A DNA stretch of 16,839 nucleotides, from NCBI GenBank assembly GCA_002404055.1, contig DHIZ01000181.1, forward strand, positions 1 to 16,839. The letters are read 5' to 3'. Positions 6,898 through 16,320 of the stretch are shown here, piece by piece (within the stretch, counting starts at the first letter, position 1; each line of letters starts with the position of its first letter). This DNA is from Chloroflexi bacterium UBA4733. Its GTDB lineage: Bacteria > Chloroflexota > UBA4733. Made by a program: the position numbers and the translations under genes. Below the pieces are notes generated by a model. The model searched no databases. It was given only the letters and a program-made list of their open reading frames with translations, and was not told the DNA's origin.

Positions 6898-7410
6898 ATG
6901 GCGTTGCTGCAAGGATGGAGAGGTCACGGTATGTTTGGCTTGTTCGGGTTTCTTATGGCCGCGTTGCTGGTCGCCGGGATTATCGGCGTGCTCGCTGTCA
7001 CGGTACTCAGTCTGCTGCCGATCGTCGCGGTGGTCGGCGCCGGCTTTTTGCTCTTCCGCGCCTTCAGCGGCGGTCAGGGGCCGCGCCTGCGCGCTATGGA
7101 CTTCCGTTCGCACGGTCCTGGTCGGATGGCGGCGCCGGTGGAGCAGGGCATCTTCTGCCCGTCGTGCAACCAGCCGGTTTCCCGCCAGTGGGCGACCTGC
7201 CCGCACTGCGGCTATCGCAAGTACCTGGCGCCTGATCTGATCCAGCGCCGCTGCAGCACCTGCGGCACCGAGTTGCAGAAGGACTGGAATGCCTGCCCCT
7301 ACTGCAGCACGCGCATCGACGCTCCCCTGACAGCGCCTGCCCCCGGCCCCGCCCAGTTCCAGCACCAAACGACGGCGCCGGTCTACGCCGAGGCTGGGAG
7401 CAGCGTGTAG
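6898..7410 (+). CDS. Membrane-anchored double zinc-ribbon protein
   Basis: The 170-aa protein has a short N-terminus, two adjacent hydrophobic helices (about 12-34 and 37-55), a linker, and two four-cysteine zinc ribbons: C87/C90 with C101/C104, and C119/C122 with C133/C136. It therefore resembles the DZR-type proteins often seen in Chloroflexota. The ribbons probably face the cytoplasm and could bind protein or nucleic acid; no enzymatic role is visible. The ATG at 6898 is chosen because AGAGGA lies 7 bases upstream and the hydrophobic region follows directly; an upstream in-frame ATG at 6847 has no ribosome site. The tail is rich in Pro and Ala. It appears to open the operon that continues into murC-murB-ftsQ, which hints at an envelope role, but this is inference. 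Confidence 0.85.
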   Translation: MALLQGWRGHGMFGLFGFLMAALLVAGIIGVLAVTVLSLLPIVAVVGAGFLLFRAFSGGQGPRLRAMDFRSHGPGRMAAPVEQGIFCPSCNQPVSRQWATCPHCGYRKYLAPDLIQRRCSTCGTELQKDWNACPYCSTRIDAPLTAPAPGPAQFQHQTTAPVYAEAGSSV

Positions 7411-7463
7411 GCCGTCCCTGTCGTCGGCCCCTGCGCGGTACCATACCCCCCAGGAGGCTACCG

Positions 7464-7730
7464 ATGGATACCCCGGTCGATGAGTTCACCCCGGAAGAGT
7501 TGCGGCTGGCGGAGCGGCTGCTGGATGAGCGGCTGCGCAGCGCCTCGCGCGACGAGTACCGGCGGATGGTGGAACAGAACGATCCGGCGCTCAATCGCGG
7601 ACCGGTGAAGGTGCCGCGCGAGGTGGTGGAGCAGTTGCGCGAAGCGGTGGCGGCGGAGGTGCGCGCGCGTCGCACGCCGCCGCCACCGCTGCAGGAAGAG
7701 AAACGGCGCTGGCCCTGGCAGCGCGGATAG
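7464..7730 (+). CDS. Small charged hypothetical protein
   Basis: The 88-aa protein is very rich in Arg and Glu and looks mainly helical (ELRLAERLLDERLRSASRDE near the N-terminus), ending in a proline stretch and a basic WPWQR tail. It has no signal peptide, membrane segment or cysteine. I do not recognise the family. The start is well supported by AGGAGG 6-7 bases upstream. It lies 53 bases after the zinc-ribbon gene and 82 bases before murC on the same strand, so it is probably co-transcribed with the cell-wall genes. GC-rich third positions agree with a real gene. Confidence 0.75.
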   Translation: MDTPVDEFTPEELRLAERLLDERLRSASRDEYRRMVEQNDPALNRGPVKVPREVVEQLREAVAAEVRARRTPPPPLQEEKRRWPWQRG

Positions 7731-7812
7731 CCCGTTTCGCCCATCGTCAGGCGGCGGTATGCGGCCTCCTGCGCTACGATGCCACGTTGAGGACGTGACG
7801 ACAAGGAACCAC

Positions 7813-9186
7813 ATGGCCGAACAGCCGGGGATTGCCGGGCCCGTTCATTTCATCGGCATCGGTGGCGTCGGGCAGCGGGCTGCCGCCGAGTTGCTGCTGG
7901 CGCAAGGGACGGCGGTGACCGGCTCCGACGTGCAGTATTCGCCGGCGTTGCGCTCGTTGACGGCGCGGGGCGCAGCGGTGTTCGTCGGGCACAGCGCAGC
8001 GAACGTTGGGGCGGCGCGGCTGGTGGTGGTGTCGTCTGCTGTGCCGGAAGGTAACCCGGAGATCGTCGCGGCGCGGCAGCGCGGCATCGAGGTCGTCAAG
8101 AACGCGGAGTTGGAGCGACGCATCGGTCTGGGCCGGCGCACGGTGGCTGTGGCCGGCACACACGGCAAGACGACGACAACCAGCATGCTGGCCTGGATCT
8201 TCACGCAGGCCGGCGTGGACCCTACCTTCATCGTCGGTGGCGAGGTGCGCAACCTTGGCGTGGGGGGCCATGCCGGCGCCGGACCCTGGTTTGTGGTGGA
8301 AGCCGACGAGTACGACCGGCGCTTTCTGAGCCTCGATCCCTGGTGCGCCATCGTCACCAGCATGGAAGCCGACCACCTTGACTACTACGGCAGCATGGAA
8401 CAACTCGCCGGCGCGTTCCAGCAGTTCGTGGCGCGTGTGCCTGCCGATGGCCGGGTGATCCTCTGCGCCGACGATGCAGGGGCGACGTCGCTGGCGGACG
8501 CCGCCACGGCGCCGGTGGAGTGCTACGGCCTCGGCCCGGCTGACTGGCAGGCGGTGGACGTGGAACCGCGGCCCGAGGCCACCCATTTCGTTGTCACGAA
8601 CCAGGGACGGCGCGTGGCGACCGGTGTCCTGCGAGTACCGGGTTTGCATAACGTGCGGAATGCGCTGGCCTGCTTCGCGGCGGCGGCGGCTGCCGGCATC
8701 GCCCCCGGTGTTGTGGCGGCGGCGCTGGCCGAGTTTCAGGGGGCCGGGCGGCGCTTTGAGCTGATGGGCGAAGCGAACGGCGTCACGCTGATCAACGACT
8801 ACGGGCACCTGCCGGCCGAAGTGCGCGTCACCATCGCCTCCGCCCGTCAGCGCTACCCTGACCGGCGCGTGTGGGCAGTCTTTCAGCCCCACACCTACGC
8901 GCGGACGCGCCTCTGGATGGATGAGTTCGCAACCGCCTGCCGGGAGGCGGACCGCAGCCTGATCGTCGGCGCCTACGTGCCCTCGGGGCGGGAGAGCGTG
9001 CAGACGGATAGCGAGACGCAGGAACTGGCCCTGAAGATCGGCGTTCCCTACCTTGCCAACCGGCAAGAGTTGCTGCCGGCATTGCTGCCGCAGTTGCGCT
9101 CCGGCGACGTGGTGCTGCTGATCGGCGCCGGCGACATCTACCTTGCGGCCGAACCGCTGCTGCAACAACTGAGCGCCGCCGCATGA
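7813..9186 (+). CDS. murC: UDP-N-acetylmuramate--L-alanine ligase MurC
   Basis: This cytoplasmic enzyme adds L-alanine to UDP-MurNAc using ATP, the first peptide step of peptidoglycan synthesis. The 457-aa length fits the family. It has the N-terminal Rossmann segment IGIGGVG (14-20), P-loop AGTHGKTTTTSML (114-126), EADEYDRRF (163-171), HNVRNALA (279-286), GRRFE (312-316) and FQPHTYARTR (357-366). Two places differ from the usual pattern: the nucleotide-sugar loop reads GVGQRAAAELL where MurC usually has a GSGMSG-like sequence, and the usual DDYGHHP reads NDYGHLP (328-334). Mpl is an alternative within the superfamily, but the neighbour murB favours MurC. The ATG at 7813 follows AAGGAA; an upstream in-frame ATG at 7759 lacks a ribosome site. 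The stop overlaps the murB start (ATGA). Confidence 0.93.
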   Translation: MAEQPGIAGPVHFIGIGGVGQRAAAELLLAQGTAVTGSDVQYSPALRSLTARGAAVFVGHSAANVGAARLVVVSSAVPEGNPEIVAARQRGIEVVKNAELERRIGLGRRTVAVAGTHGKTTTTSMLAWIFTQAGVDPTFIVGGEVRNLGVGGHAGAGPWFVVEADEYDRRFLSLDPWCAIVTSMEADHLDYYGSMEQLAGAFQQFVARVPADGRVILCADDAGATSLADAATAPVECYGLGPADWQAVDVEPRPEATHFVVTNQGRRVATGVLRVPGLHNVRNALACFAAAAAAGIAPGVVAAALAEFQGAGRRFELMGEANGVTLINDYGHLPAEVRVTIASARQRYPDRRVWAVFQPHTYARTRLWMDEFATACREADRSLIVGAYVPSGRESVQTDSETQELALKIGVPYLANRQELLPALLPQLRSGDVVLLIGAGDIYLAAEPLLQQLSAAA

Positions 9187-10113
9187 TGCCGTGGAACGAT
9201 GCAGCACTGGCCACGGCTTTCGGTCCGCGCCTGCGCCGGCACGAACTGCTCAGCCGCCACTCCACCTTCCATGTGGGCGGGCCCGCCGACCTCTTCCTGA
9301 CCACGCACACGGCGGAAGAGTTGGAAACTGCCGTGCGGCTGGCCGGCGCAGGCGGCATCCCTATCCGCGTGCTGGGCAGTGGCGCCAACATTCTACCCTC
9401 CGACGCCGGTGTGCGCGGTCTGGTGATCCGCAACGTCAGCCGCCGCTTTCTTCTAGAAGAGGACGGCAACCGGGTGACGGTGGAGTCCGGCATGGTGCTG
9501 CCGGTACTGGCGCGCCGCACAGCGAAGGCCGGACTGGCGGGGCTGACCTGGGGCTGTGGCGTGCCCGGCACCATCGGCGGCGCCGTCGCCAACAACGCCG
9601 GCTGCTACGGGGCCTCCGTTAGCGACAACCTGGTCAGCGTCCGCACGGTGGATGCAGCCGGGGAGGTGCGGGAGTGGCCGGCTGCCGCGCTGGCCTTTGC
9701 CTACCGCAGCAGCCCCTTCAAGGCCAGAGACGGTGGGGAGCCGCTGATCAAGGCCGCCATCCTCGGCGCCACCTTTGCCCTGCAACCGGGTGACAGTCAG
9801 GCACTATTGGCGCAGGTGGCCCGCTGGTTGGAGCAACGCGCCGCTACCCAGCCGCTCGATCACCCTAGCGCCGGCTCCTTCTTCAAGAATCCGCCGGATG
9901 ACTTTGCCGGTCGCCTGATCGAGGCGGCTGGGCTGAAAGGGCTGGCGCACGGCGAGGCGCAAGTATCGACCAAACACGCCAACTTCTTCATCAACCAGGG
10001 CCACGCTACGGCCACCGACCTTTACCTGCTGGCGATTGAAGTGCGCCAGGTGGTGGAGCAACGCGCCGGTATTCGCCTGGAGCGCGAAGTCGAACTCATC
10101 GGAGACTGGCCCA

Positions 10114-10130
<17 letters not shown>
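9183..10130 (+). CDS. murB: UDP-N-acetylenolpyruvoylglucosamine reductase MurB
   Basis: This FAD enzyme reduces UDP-GlcNAc-enolpyruvate to UDP-MurNAc with NADPH, giving the substrate for MurC. The 315-aa protein has FAD-binding motifs LGSGANILPSDAG (64-76) and GVPGTIGGAVANNAG (126-140), YRSSPFK with Arg175, PSAGSFFKNP with the proton-donor serine Ser232, KHANFFIN, and the C-terminal EVELIG with the catalytic glutamate near 302-304. The short spacing and the AGSFFKNP form match the type II MurB group that lacks the E. coli tyrosine loop. It overlaps murC by four bases. Two adjacent ATG codons (9183 and 9186) are possible starts. It overlaps ftsQ by 17 bases at its end. Confidence 0.96.
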
Positions 10131-11441
<1,311 letters not shown>

Positions 11442-11879
11442 TCAATGCCGAGCCGCTGATCCGGGGTTCAAGTACCACTTGCCATCGGCGAGTTCGCTTA
11501 CATCGAGCTTTATCTGCTGAAGTTCCAGGTTGCCGGGGAGCGCGTAATAGACGGTGCAGGAGTCAGCGATCCCCGATTCGCCAGGGCGTGTGGCCATCGT
11601 TTCGACGCGCTTGACTTTGCCACCGGCGTGTGCCGCGTGCGCTGCTCGAAAGTTCGGTAGGTACACATCCAGCGTCTTGCGCTTCACTTGGCCCTGGTCT
11701 CCTTCATCAGCGACCGGCGCCACGAGGGCATACATGGTGTTGTTGTCGCCCTGAAAAAGCGCGGTGAAGTATGCCCGACAGACGTCGCCTGCGGTGGCCT
11801 GCGAACTCGGCCCGGCCCCACAGGCGCTCAACAACACGGCAAGACAAACGACGGTGCATCGAATCCTATATGCAGGCAC
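11442..11879 (-). CDS. Small secreted lipoprotein
   Basis: The 145-aa product begins with a short basic N-terminus, a hydrophobic stretch (CTVVCLAVLLSAC) and a lipobox LSAC-G, so it is expected to be cut before the cysteine near residue 20 and lipid-anchored on the outer face of the membrane. The mature part (VCRAYFTALFQGDNNTMYALV onward, then KWYLNPG near the end) has the look of small alpha+beta domains of the NTF2-like or DUF4878 type, but I cannot assign a family with confidence. The GTG start has an excellent AAGGAGG 8 bases upstream, which lies inside the last codons of the upstream gene, so the pair is coupled with a gap of 3 bases. Confidence 0.8.
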   Translation of the reverse strand: MPAYRIRCTVVCLAVLLSACGAGPSSQATAGDVCRAYFTALFQGDNNTMYALVAPVADEGDQGQVKRKTLDVYLPNFRAAHAAHAGGKVKRVETMATRPGESGIADSCTVYYALPGNLELQQIKLDVSELADGKWYLNPGSAARH

Positions 11880-11882
11880 GGT

Positions 11883-12602
11883 TCATTCCTCCTTCAAGTC
11901 AGTGCCGTCTGTCGCCGGTCGCATGACGCCGGTGTCAAACGGGGTTGCATCATGCTCCGCCGCTGGGTAGGTCACTCCCAGACCGCTCGCCCAGATCATC
12001 CCGATGCCGATGAGGGTGGCAAAGATCCCTGGCTGCCACTCGACGCTGTAAATGGCGTCAAAGCTCGCCAATTGTTGTTGGGTGCGCACCCATGTCACCA
12101 CAACTGCGGCGGTCGCCAGCGCCGCCGCCAGGTACAGGTCACGCGGACGCAACGTGCGGCGGACGATCATGACCAGACCGATCAGCGGCAGAAGCAGGAG
12201 CCAGGGTGAGGCCGGGATGATCTCGGTGCCAAAGCCGTTTTGCAGATCGCTGGCTGCCAGCGTGATGCCTGATTCTGAAACATCCTGAAGGCCGCCGCAG
12301 GACACCATGCCCCACGGCAGGACGAAGCCGATCAGCAGAATGATCCCCGCGAGCCGTTGACAGGTGATAATCCAGGGACGACGGGCGGGTGTCCTACGTA
12401 GCGCGGCCAGTTGCGATTCCTCGCTCGGACCCGTTTCCGCCGCGTCGGTAACGGTCTGCAAACCTCCGCCTGCTGCATCGACAAGGGACGAGCCTTCTGA
12501 AGGCCGGGTCGGGCCAAAACCACAATGGGGGCAATAGGTGTTGGCAGCCTTCACCTCGCCCCGACAGCTTGGACACAGGTACTGCCGTTCGCTCGTTACC
12601 AT
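11883..12602 (-). CDS. Zinc-ribbon membrane protein with four helices
   Basis: The 239-aa protein begins with a zinc ribbon (C10, C13, C24, C27; LCPSC then YCPHCGFGP), followed by a polar linker and four probable membrane helices (about 84-102, 133-148, 156-172 and 192-211). The ribbon should lie in the cytoplasm. I do not recognise a specific family; such proteins of unknown role are common in Chloroflexota. The ATG at 12602 has GGAGGA 7 bases upstream. It forms a two-gene unit with the downstream lipoprotein, whose ribosome site is in this gene's end; the two may act together at the membrane. It resembles the protein at 6898 in combining zinc ribbon and membrane helices, but in the opposite order. 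Confidence 0.82.
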   Translation of the reverse strand: MVTSERQYLCPSCRGEVKAANTYCPHCGFGPTRPSEGSSLVDAAGGGLQTVTDAAETGPSEESQLAALRRTPARRPWIITCQRLAGIILLIGFVLPWGMVSCGGLQDVSESGITLAASDLQNGFGTEIIPASPWLLLLPLIGLVMIVRRTLRPRDLYLAAALATAAVVVTWVRTQQQLASFDAIYSVEWQPGIFATLIGIGMIWASGLGVTYPAAEHDATPFDTGVMRPATDGTDLKEE

Positions 12603-12826
12603 CAGGTTCTCCTCCGTCTCAGCCCAATACCTTGCCCATGATCGTCGCCATTTCGCTAGCGTGCTCCTGTAGGCGTAATTTCATTGCTTCAGCTCGCTAC
12701 GCGGCCCGGTCACTCACGCCTATGCATCGCTTCGCCGGCCGCGCAAAACGGTATGGCGCACGCCACGCCGAATCTCCCGGGCTCACTGATTGGCGCCATG
12801 TTATGCTCGTCGCCTGGAGAGCGAAT

Positions 12827-13780
12827 ATGATCAGTACCAGCCTCGTCGAGCTGGAGGCGCTCTTAGCCGACGACCCGACGTTCGAAGAAAATGATGAGCC
12901 GATGGCGGGCCAGCCGCACCGCGACCCGATCGACTCGCTCTACTACTCGTTGCGCGATCGCCTGGCCGGCCCCCGCGTGTACGTGGCGGCGGAGCTCCGG
13001 GTCTACCGTGACCTGGCGGCGGTGCGGGCGCGCGCCTATCGCGAGCCGGACCTGTTGGTGGTGCTGGATCGACCGGACGAGCAGCGCCTGGTCTACCTGC
13101 TCAGCGAGGAAGGCAAGGCGCCGGACTTCGTGCTGGAGGTGCTGTCGGACACGACGTACCAGAATGACCTCGGTGAGAAGCGGCGCTGGTACCGCGAGAT
13201 CGGCGTGCGGGAGTACGTGGTGATCGACCTGGAGGGCGCATATGTTGGGGAGCGGCGCCTACAGCGCTGGCGGTTGGAAGAGGAAGGGCCGCAGAGCGTC
13301 GCGCCGCCGGACGTGGGGCTGGAGGGGGAGACCATCACCAGTCTCGTCTTGCCCTATGGGCTGAAGGTGCGCGAGGGCTGGGTGCGGCTGGTGGACCCCG
13401 AATCGGGGGACGAACTGCCTTTGTTGCGAGAGCAGTTGGCGCAAGGGCGGCTGGATGCGCAACTGCGCCGCGAGGCGCAGGCGCAGGCGCTCGAGGAACT
13501 GGAACGGCGTCTCACGGCGCAGGCGCGTCAGCGGGAAGCTGAGACACAGGCGCGCGAGGAACTGGAACTGCGCTTGACGGCGCAGGCGCGGCAGCACGAG
13601 GCAGAAACGCGCCAACGCGAAGAACGAGAACAGCGTTTGAACGCACAGACTCAGGCGCAGGTTGACCGGGAACAGCGTCTGGTAGCGGAAGCGCGGGTGG
13701 CAGCGGAAACGGAAGCGCTCCTGGCGGCGGGGGACGAGATCGCCCGCTTGCGCCGAGAACTGCAGCGCTTACAGGGCTGA
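12827..13780 (+). CDS. Uma2 family (DUF820) endonuclease-like protein with coiled-coil tail
   Basis: The 317-aa protein has a Uma2/DUF820 domain at about 30-190, a PD-(D/E)xK-type fold. Visible motifs are YREPDLLVVL (D75), PDFVLEVLSDTTY (E104), GEKRRWYREIGVREYVVIDL (K118 region) and the late strand ITSLVLPYGL. The catalytic D, E and K positions are kept. Residues from about 190 form a highly charged Gln/Arg/Glu-rich coiled coil including three 21-residue repeats. The substrate is unknown; Uma2 proteins are multiplied in Chloroflexota and cyanobacteria. The ATG at 12827 has GGAG 8 bases upstream, and TGTTATGCT just before it resembles an extended -10, giving a very short leader. The longer frame from 12569 covers the divergent intergenic region and the N-terminus of the opposite gene, so it is rejected as a start. 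Confidence 0.88.
   Translation: MISTSLVELEALLADDPTFEENDEPMAGQPHRDPIDSLYYSLRDRLAGPRVYVAAELRVYRDLAAVRARAYREPDLLVVLDRPDEQRLVYLLSEEGKAPDFVLEVLSDTTYQNDLGEKRRWYREIGVREYVVIDLEGAYVGERRLQRWRLEEEGPQSVAPPDVGLEGETITSLVLPYGLKVREGWVRLVDPESGDELPLLREQLAQGRLDAQLRREAQAQALEELERRLTAQARQREAETQAREELELRLTAQARQHEAETRQREEREQRLNAQTQAQVDREQRLVAEARVAAETEALLAAGDEIARLRRELQRLQG
13493..13681 (+). repeat. Three 63-bp in-frame repeats in the Uma2 coiled coil
   Basis: Units begin at 13493, 13556 and 13619 and encode EELERRLTAQARQ.., EELELRLTAQARQ.. and EEREQRLNAQTQA... Each is 21 residues, three heptads, so the repeats keep the coiled-coil register. The third is more diverged. Confidence 0.8.
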
Positions 13781-13947
13781 AACGACGCGACCTAGCCATG
13801 CCTCCCACTCTCTGACCAGCAGGCGCACGTCGCTACGGCTCGAAGCGGAGCGATGGCCGGTCATCGTGGTAAACTGCAATGGCGAGCAAGAGCGGTGGGT
13901 TTCCAGCAGTTCTGTCGTGCGCGCCTACATGATATTCAGGAGTAGGC

Positions 13948-14610
13948 GTGGAGCTAACCTGGTTTGGGCATTCTTGTTTCCGCCTGCGTGGGCGGGAAGC
14001 AACGGTCATCACGGACCCGCCGGCAGCCGCGCTCGGCTACAACCCCGGACGGCAGCAGGCGGACATCGTCACGATTAGCCACCAGCATGCAGGGCACAAC
14101 AACAGCGAGTTCTGCACGCCGCCCTGCCGGGTGATCACCGGCCCCGGCGAGTATGAAGCGGCCGGTATCTTCATCACCGGCGTACCGACCTTCCACGACG
14201 AGCAGGAAGGCAAGGAGCGCGGCAAGAACGTCATGTTTGCTATCGCTATTGACGACGTCACGATTGCTCACCTGGGCGATCTGGGTCACCCTTTGACTGC
14301 CCAATTGATCGAGGCGCTCGGTAACGTGGACGTGGTGCTGGTACCGGTCGGCGGACAGAACACGATCGACGCCGCTAAGGCCGCCGAACTCGTGGCGGCG
14401 CTGGGCGTCAAACTCGTGATTCCCATGCACTATCGCACCAACGCCGCCCACACTGCCGCGCTGGCGCCGGTAGAGCGCTTCTTGAAGGAAATGGGCCGCG
14501 CCGAGAGCGCGCCGCAGGCCAAGTTGAACATCACGCGGTCCTCGTTGCCGGCGGAAACGCAGGTGGTAGTCCTGGACGCGGTGGGGAGTCGGGGAGGGGC
14601 GGGACGATGA
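13948..14610 (+). CDS. MBL-fold metal-dependent hydrolase (UlaG-like, COG2220)
   Basis: The 220-aa protein has the beta-lactamase-fold layout of UlaG-like hydrolases: start [13 protein letters not shown] (first strand with the GHSCF motif), SHQHAGHNN at 44-52, H83, HLGDLGH at 108-114 with D111, and PMHYRT with H161. The canonical HxHxDH is HQHAGH here, so the metal-binding aspartate of the second site is replaced by glycine. The later ligands are kept, which may mean single-metal binding or altered activity. It is probably cytoplasmic (no signal peptide). The GTG start has AGGAG 5 bases upstream. It overlaps pyrG by four bases (ATGA), so the two are co-translated; no functional link to CTP synthesis is known to me. 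Confidence 0.88.
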   Translation: MELTWFGHSCFRLRGREATVITDPPAAALGYNPGRQQADIVTISHQHAGHNNSEFCTPPCRVITGPGEYEAAGIFITGVPTFHDEQEGKERGKNVMFAIAIDDVTIAHLGDLGHPLTAQLIEALGNVDVVLVPVGGQNTIDAAKAAELVAALGVKLVIPMHYRTNAAHTAALAPVERFLKEMGRAESAPQAKLNITRSSLPAETQVVVLDAVGSRGGAGR

Positions 14611-16268
14611 CCAAATACGTCTTTGTCACCGGCGGCGTGGTGTCGTCCGTGGGGAAGGGCATCGCCGTCGCCGCCCTGGGCCGGCTGATGAAGAGCCGCG
14701 GCCTCAAAGTCTCCGTGCAGAAGCTTGACCCGTACATCAACGTCGATCCCGGCACGATGAGTCCCTACCAGCATGGCGAGGTCTTCGTCACCGACGATGG
14801 CGCCGAGACCGACCTTGACCTCGGCCACTACGAACGCTTCACCGGCGAGAACCTCTCCCGCGCCAGCAACGTCACCAGCGGCCAGGTCTATGCCTCCGTG
14901 ATCGCCAAGGAGCGGCGCGGCGATTACCTGGGCGGTACTATCCAGGTGATCCCGCATATCACCAACGAGATCAAGGATCGCCTGGAGCTGGCGGCGCGGC
15001 GCACCGGCGCCCAGGTGGCCATCGTCGAGGTCGGCGGCACGGTGGGCGACATCGAATCGCTGGGCTTCCTGGAAGCGATTCGCCAGATGCGCAAGGACGT
15101 CGGCCGCGACAACGTCCTCTATATTCATGTGACCCTGGTACCGCACATGACGGCGACCGGCGAACTGAAGACCAAGCCGACCCAGCACTCGGTCAACGAA
15201 CTGCGGCGCAGCGGCATCCAGCCCGATGTGATCCTCTGCCGCTCCGACCAGCCGCTGACCGACGACGTGCGCGACAAGATCGCCCTCTTTTGCGACGTCG
15301 ACGCCGAAGCGGTGGTGGCCATGCCGACACTATCCACCATTTACGAGGTGCCGTTGCTCATGGAGGCGCACGGCCTTGGCGACTATATCGTGCGCCACCT
15401 GGGCCTGCCGCGCAGTCACGCCGATATCGCCGAGTGGGCCAGCATGGTCGCGCGTATCAAGCGGCCGCGGCCCATGGTGGAGATAGCGCTGGTGGGCAAG
15501 TATGTCGTGCTGCACGACGCCTACCTCTCGGTGGTGGAGGCCCTGCGCCACGGCGCGCTGGCCAACGATGTCGATGTGTGCATCCGCTGGGTCGACTCCG
15601 AGAAGCTGGAGTCGGAGGATGTGGCCGAGCGCCTGGCCGGCGTTGACGGCCTGGTCGTGCCCGGCGGCTTCGGCGCGCGGGGTATCGAAGGCAAGATCAA
15701 AGCGATTCGTTGGGCGCGGCTGCAGGGCGTCCCCTTCTTCGGCCTCTGCCTGGGCATGCAGTGTGCGGTGATCGAGTTGAGTCGCGCGGCGTTAGGCTCT
15801 GAGTTGCCCAACAGCAGCGAGTTCGCGCCGGAGACGCCCTACCCGACGATCGCCCTGCTGCCGGAGCAACGCGACGTGGCGGAGAAGGGCGGCACCATGC
15901 GGCTGGGTCTCTGGCCCTGCCGCCTGCAGCCCGGCAGCCTGGCTCTCGCCGCCTACGGTGAATCGGTGGTCTTCGAGCGCCACCGCCACCGCTTTGAAGT
16001 CAACAACGAGTACCGCGAGACGCTGGCGCAGCAGGGGGCGTCCTTCAGTGGCCTCTCACCCGATGGCCGGCTGGTGGAGATCATGGAACTGCGCGATCAT
16101 CCCTGGTTCCTGGGCACGCAGTTCCACCCGGAGTTCCGCTCCCGGCCGGATGATCCGCACCCGCTGTTCGTGAGCTTCCTGGCGGCCTGCAAAGTGCAGC
16201 GCCGCCACACTGAAGCGTTGGGCTACCCGCTGGAAGCGCGCGAGGTCGGCGCAGTCGAGCTAGTCTGA
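14607..16268 (+). CDS. pyrG: CTP synthase
   Basis: This enzyme makes CTP from UTP, ATP and glutamine, the last step of pyrimidine nucleotide synthesis. The 553-aa length is normal. The N-terminal synthetase domain has the P-loop region [19 protein letters not shown] (7-25), the stretch [20 protein letters not shown] (38-57, cut here at 20), [12 protein letters not shown], and [11 protein letters not shown] (141-151). The C-terminal glutamine amidotransferase domain has [12 protein letters not shown], nucleophile Cys381 in GLCLGMQ, and the triad His507/Glu509 in FHPEF. All active-site residues are present. The ATG at 14607 overlaps the MBL gene stop, and a purine-rich GGGAGGGGCGGG precedes it. 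It can be controlled by feedback from CTP and activated by GTP, as is usual in the family. Confidence 0.97.
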   Translation: MTKYVFVTGGVVSSVGKGIAVAALGRLMKSRGLKVSVQKLDPYINVDPGTMSPYQHGEVFVTDDGAETDLDLGHYERFTGENLSRASNVTSGQVYASVIAKERRGDYLGGTIQVIPHITNEIKDRLELAARRTGAQVAIVEVGGTVGDIESLGFLEAIRQMRKDVGRDNVLYIHVTLVPHMTATGELKTKPTQHSVNELRRSGIQPDVILCRSDQPLTDDVRDKIALFCDVDAEAVVAMPTLSTIYEVPLLMEAHGLGDYIVRHLGLPRSHADIAEWASMVARIKRPRPMVEIALVGKYVVLHDAYLSVVEALRHGALANDVDVCIRWVDSEKLESEDVAERLAGVDGLVVPGGFGARGIEGKIKAIRWARLQGVPFFGLCLGMQCAVIELSRAALGSELPNSSEFAPETPYPTIALLPEQRDVAEKGGTMRLGLWPCRLQPGSLALAAYGESVVFERHRHRFEVNNEYRETLAQQGASFSGLSPDGRLVEIMELRDHPWFLGTQFHPEFRSRPDDPHPLFVSFLAACKVQRRHTEALGYPLEAREVGAVELV

Positions 16269-16311
16269 CCTCTCCCGCGCCCTATCCAGGGGAGCGAGCA
16301 GGGGGTGAGGT
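16268..16311. repeat. Imperfect palindrome between pyrG and priA, covering the priA ribosome site
   Basis: ACCTCTCCC (16268-16276) can pair with GGGGGTGAGGT (16301-16311) with one mismatch. It resembles the CTCTCCC/GGGAGAG palindromes at 5723, 6667 and 6763 but is more degenerate. The right arm contains the GAGG proposed as the Shine-Dalgarno of the next gene, so folding would hide it. No T run follows, so it is not a clear terminator. Confidence 0.45.
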
Positions 16312-16320
16312 TCTCCTCTG
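16307..16320 (+). promoter_or_regulatory. Ribosome site and CTG start of priA
   Basis: GAGG (16307-16310), 7 bases, then CTG (16318-16320). CTG is the only plausible start preserving the family N-terminus (LERFAVVAVD), since the frame is closed by TGA at 16306-16308. CTG starts are rare and translate weakly. Confidence 0.5.

Noticed and set aside
7774..9207. Minus-strand frame of 477 residues
   Set aside because: It mirrors murC, whose motifs are clear on the plus strand. The antisense translation is rich in His and Arg without domains.
12569..12826. Upstream extension of the Uma2 gene to 12569
   Set aside because: It would overlap the divergent zinc-ribbon gene start and add sequence with no homology. 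The ATG at 12827 has a proper ribosome site.
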